Shown here: one piece after another, positions 63,183 to 64,000 of the stretch
Position numbering within the stretch: the stretch's first letter is position 1
Layout: each line of letters begins with the position of its first letter
Source: Pseudoalteromonas nigrifaciens
Lineage (GTDB): Bacteria; Pseudomonadota; Gammaproteobacteria; Enterobacterales; Alteromonadaceae
DNA length: 64,000 bases
Reading direction: 5' to 3'
Assembly: GCF_002221505.1 (NCBI RefSeq)
Contig: NZ_CP011036.1
Coordinates: 930,001-994,000, forward strand
Notes under the pieces: generated by a model
What the model was told of the DNA's origin: nothing
What the model saw: the letters and a program-made list of their open reading frames with translations, nothing else
Database searches by the model: none
Position numbers and translations under genes: made by a program

Positions 63183-64000
63183 ATGGCAACGTTAAAACCT
63201 ATGCCAGTCGCAACAAAAATTTCTGCACCATTTTGGCAGGCGCTAAAAGAAAATCAGTTAAAAATTCAGCAATGTAAGCAGTGCGAAGGGTGGGTGTTTT
63301 TTCCACGTAATCATTGTAGTCATTGTTTAGCGCATGAGCTGCAGTGGCAACAAGTGAGCGGTGAGGGCACCTTATATTCATACACCCTTACACGTATTCC
63401 AACTATGCCAGAATTTAGTGACGAAATGCCGCAAGCATTAGCCGTGGTCGAACTAGCTCAAGGCGTTCGTATCAATACCACGTTAATAGATGTGGCAGAG
63501 CAAGACATTAAAATAGGCATGCCTGTTAAAGCGGTGTTTGATAAAGTGAGTAGCGATGGCGATACCTTGCTACGTTTTACCTCTATTAATAATGCCGGTG
63601 GTGTGCGTGAATATATTAATCCGCTCAATGGGCTTGAGCGCAACGACAAAGGGCAAGTACAAGTACCGCTAAGTAACCTTGCTGCGCTTTATGCACTGGC
63701 CGATAATAAATATACTGACTGGAGTAATGTGGTTGTTGTTGATCAAGACCTGATTAACGCTTTTGCCGATTTATCGGGGGATGATTACTGGTTGCATACC
63801 GATCCTGAGCGCGCAAAAACAGATAGCCCGTTTAAAACCACCATTGCCCATGGCTCGTTAGTACAAGTGCTGCAGTCGCGTTTAACGATTGCACTACCAT
63901 TTGAAATTATCGGCTTTAACAACATGGTTAACTATGGCTCAAACCGTTTACGTTTTCCTGCGCCAGTGCCTGCGGGCGCAACTATTTATGGCCGTAGTAA
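63183..64000 (+). CDS. DUF35-MaoC fusion (partial, runs off the right edge)
   Basis: 272 codons are visible and open to the window end. An N-terminal zinc ribbon (Cys31, Cys34, Cys45, Cys48: CKQCEGWVFFPRNHCSHC) and OB fold precede a MaoC domain, which keeps the hydratase pair Asp200-x4-His205 (SGDDYWLHTDPERA) and IAHGSLVQVL. The domain order is the reverse of the 47153 fusion and here the MaoC half looks catalytic. The ATG lies one base after the thiolase stop with AAGGAGG upstream. It is a likely partner of the 61970 thiolase and a 2-enoyl-CoA hydratase. Confidence 0.82.
   Translation, partial: MATLKPMPVATKISAPFWQALKENQLKIQQCKQCEGWVFFPRNHCSHCLAHELQWQQVSGEGTLYSYTLTRIPTMPEFSDEMPQALAVVELAQGVRINTTLIDVAEQDIKIGMPVKAVFDKVSSDGDTLLRFTSINNAGGVREYINPLNGLERNDKGQVQVPLSNLAALYALADNKYTDWSNVVVVDQDLINAFADLSGDDYWLHTDPERAKTDSPFKTTIAHGSLVQVLQSRLTIALPFEIIGFNNMVNYGSNRLRFPAPVPAGATIYGRS

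Noticed and set aside
35310..64000. Direct repeat of the tRNA-Leu 3' end as an island attachment site
   Set aside because: I looked for a second copy of the T-arm/acceptor end (CCCCATCCGCACCA) and an integrase gene and saw neither in the window; the other end may lie outside.
1..64000. CRISPR arrays, insertion sequences, phage genes or toxin-antitoxin pairs
   Set aside because: No regularly spaced direct repeats, transposase, integrase or phage structural genes were seen; RatA is a housekeeping START-like protein despite its toxin name.

Overview
The window reads as a stretch of chromosome from a marine gammaproteobacterium of the Alteromonadales, most likely Pseudoalteromonas. The evidence is AT-rich intergenic DNA, gammaproteobacterial gene order (smpB/ratA-rnfH/bamE, ilvC/ilvY, yhbY/rlmE-ftsH-folP-glmM-tpiA-secG-tRNA-Leu), many TonB-dependent receptors and DUF3019 proteins. 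The species call is inference; no rRNA is present.

Left part (1-35.4 kb), ordinary core genome: fadR with a likely autoregulatory operator; a 2-Cys peroxiredoxin; a TonB receptor; smpB, ratA, rnfH and bamE; a GIY-YIG protein, an M28 peptidase and a TPR lipoprotein; a chemoreceptor; ilvC and ilvY. Two copies of one four-gene cassette (MipA/OmpV outer-membrane protein, DUF3019 protein, OmpR-type regulator, sensor kinase) lie at 14.0-17.2 kb (+) and 22.7-26.0 kb (-). Between them are a CPA2 antiporter, a Spo0M-like protein, an ElaA-type acetyltransferase and an NSS transporter. After a lipoprotein, a beta-lactamase-fold hydrolase and a histidine phosphatase comes the conserved rlmE-ftsH-folP-glmM-tpiA-secG-tRNA-Leu(GAG) block.

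Right part (35.4 kb to the edge), catabolic locus: immediately after tRNA-Leu, where rimP-nusA-infB would be expected, there are at least 28 kb of catabolic genes. They comprise five short-chain dehydrogenases, a TonB receptor, an HsaA-like flavin monooxygenase, a KshB/PaaE-like reductase, two Old Yellow Enzyme-type reductases, a LuxR-type regulator, a crotonase, an acyl-CoA ligase, a meta-cleavage-product-type hydrolase and a BaiE-like NTF2-fold protein. The most telling block is 47.1-54.4 kb. It holds a MaoC-DUF35 fusion, a small MaoC protein, an Ltp2-like aldolase and four acyl-CoA dehydrogenases that fall into two complementary alpha/beta pairs. This is the gene set known from the last cycle of steroid side-chain removal (ChsE1/E2, ChsH1/H2, Ltp2). 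A second thiolase-fold/DUF35-MaoC pair, with the fusion domains in reverse order, runs off the right edge.

The locus is therefore probably for uptake and breakdown of steroid-like carboxylic acids (bile-acid or sterol side chain plus part of ring degradation). The substrate is inferred, and no KstD, Rieske hydroxylase or extradiol dioxygenase is visible here. A shared, partly palindromic 20-bp motif (consensus about CATCGTCCATTTAGACTAAG) appears in the four main promoter regions of the locus (35.57, 39.2/39.4, 46.2 and 58.5 kb). It defines a candidate regulon and is the most novel-looking observation in the window.
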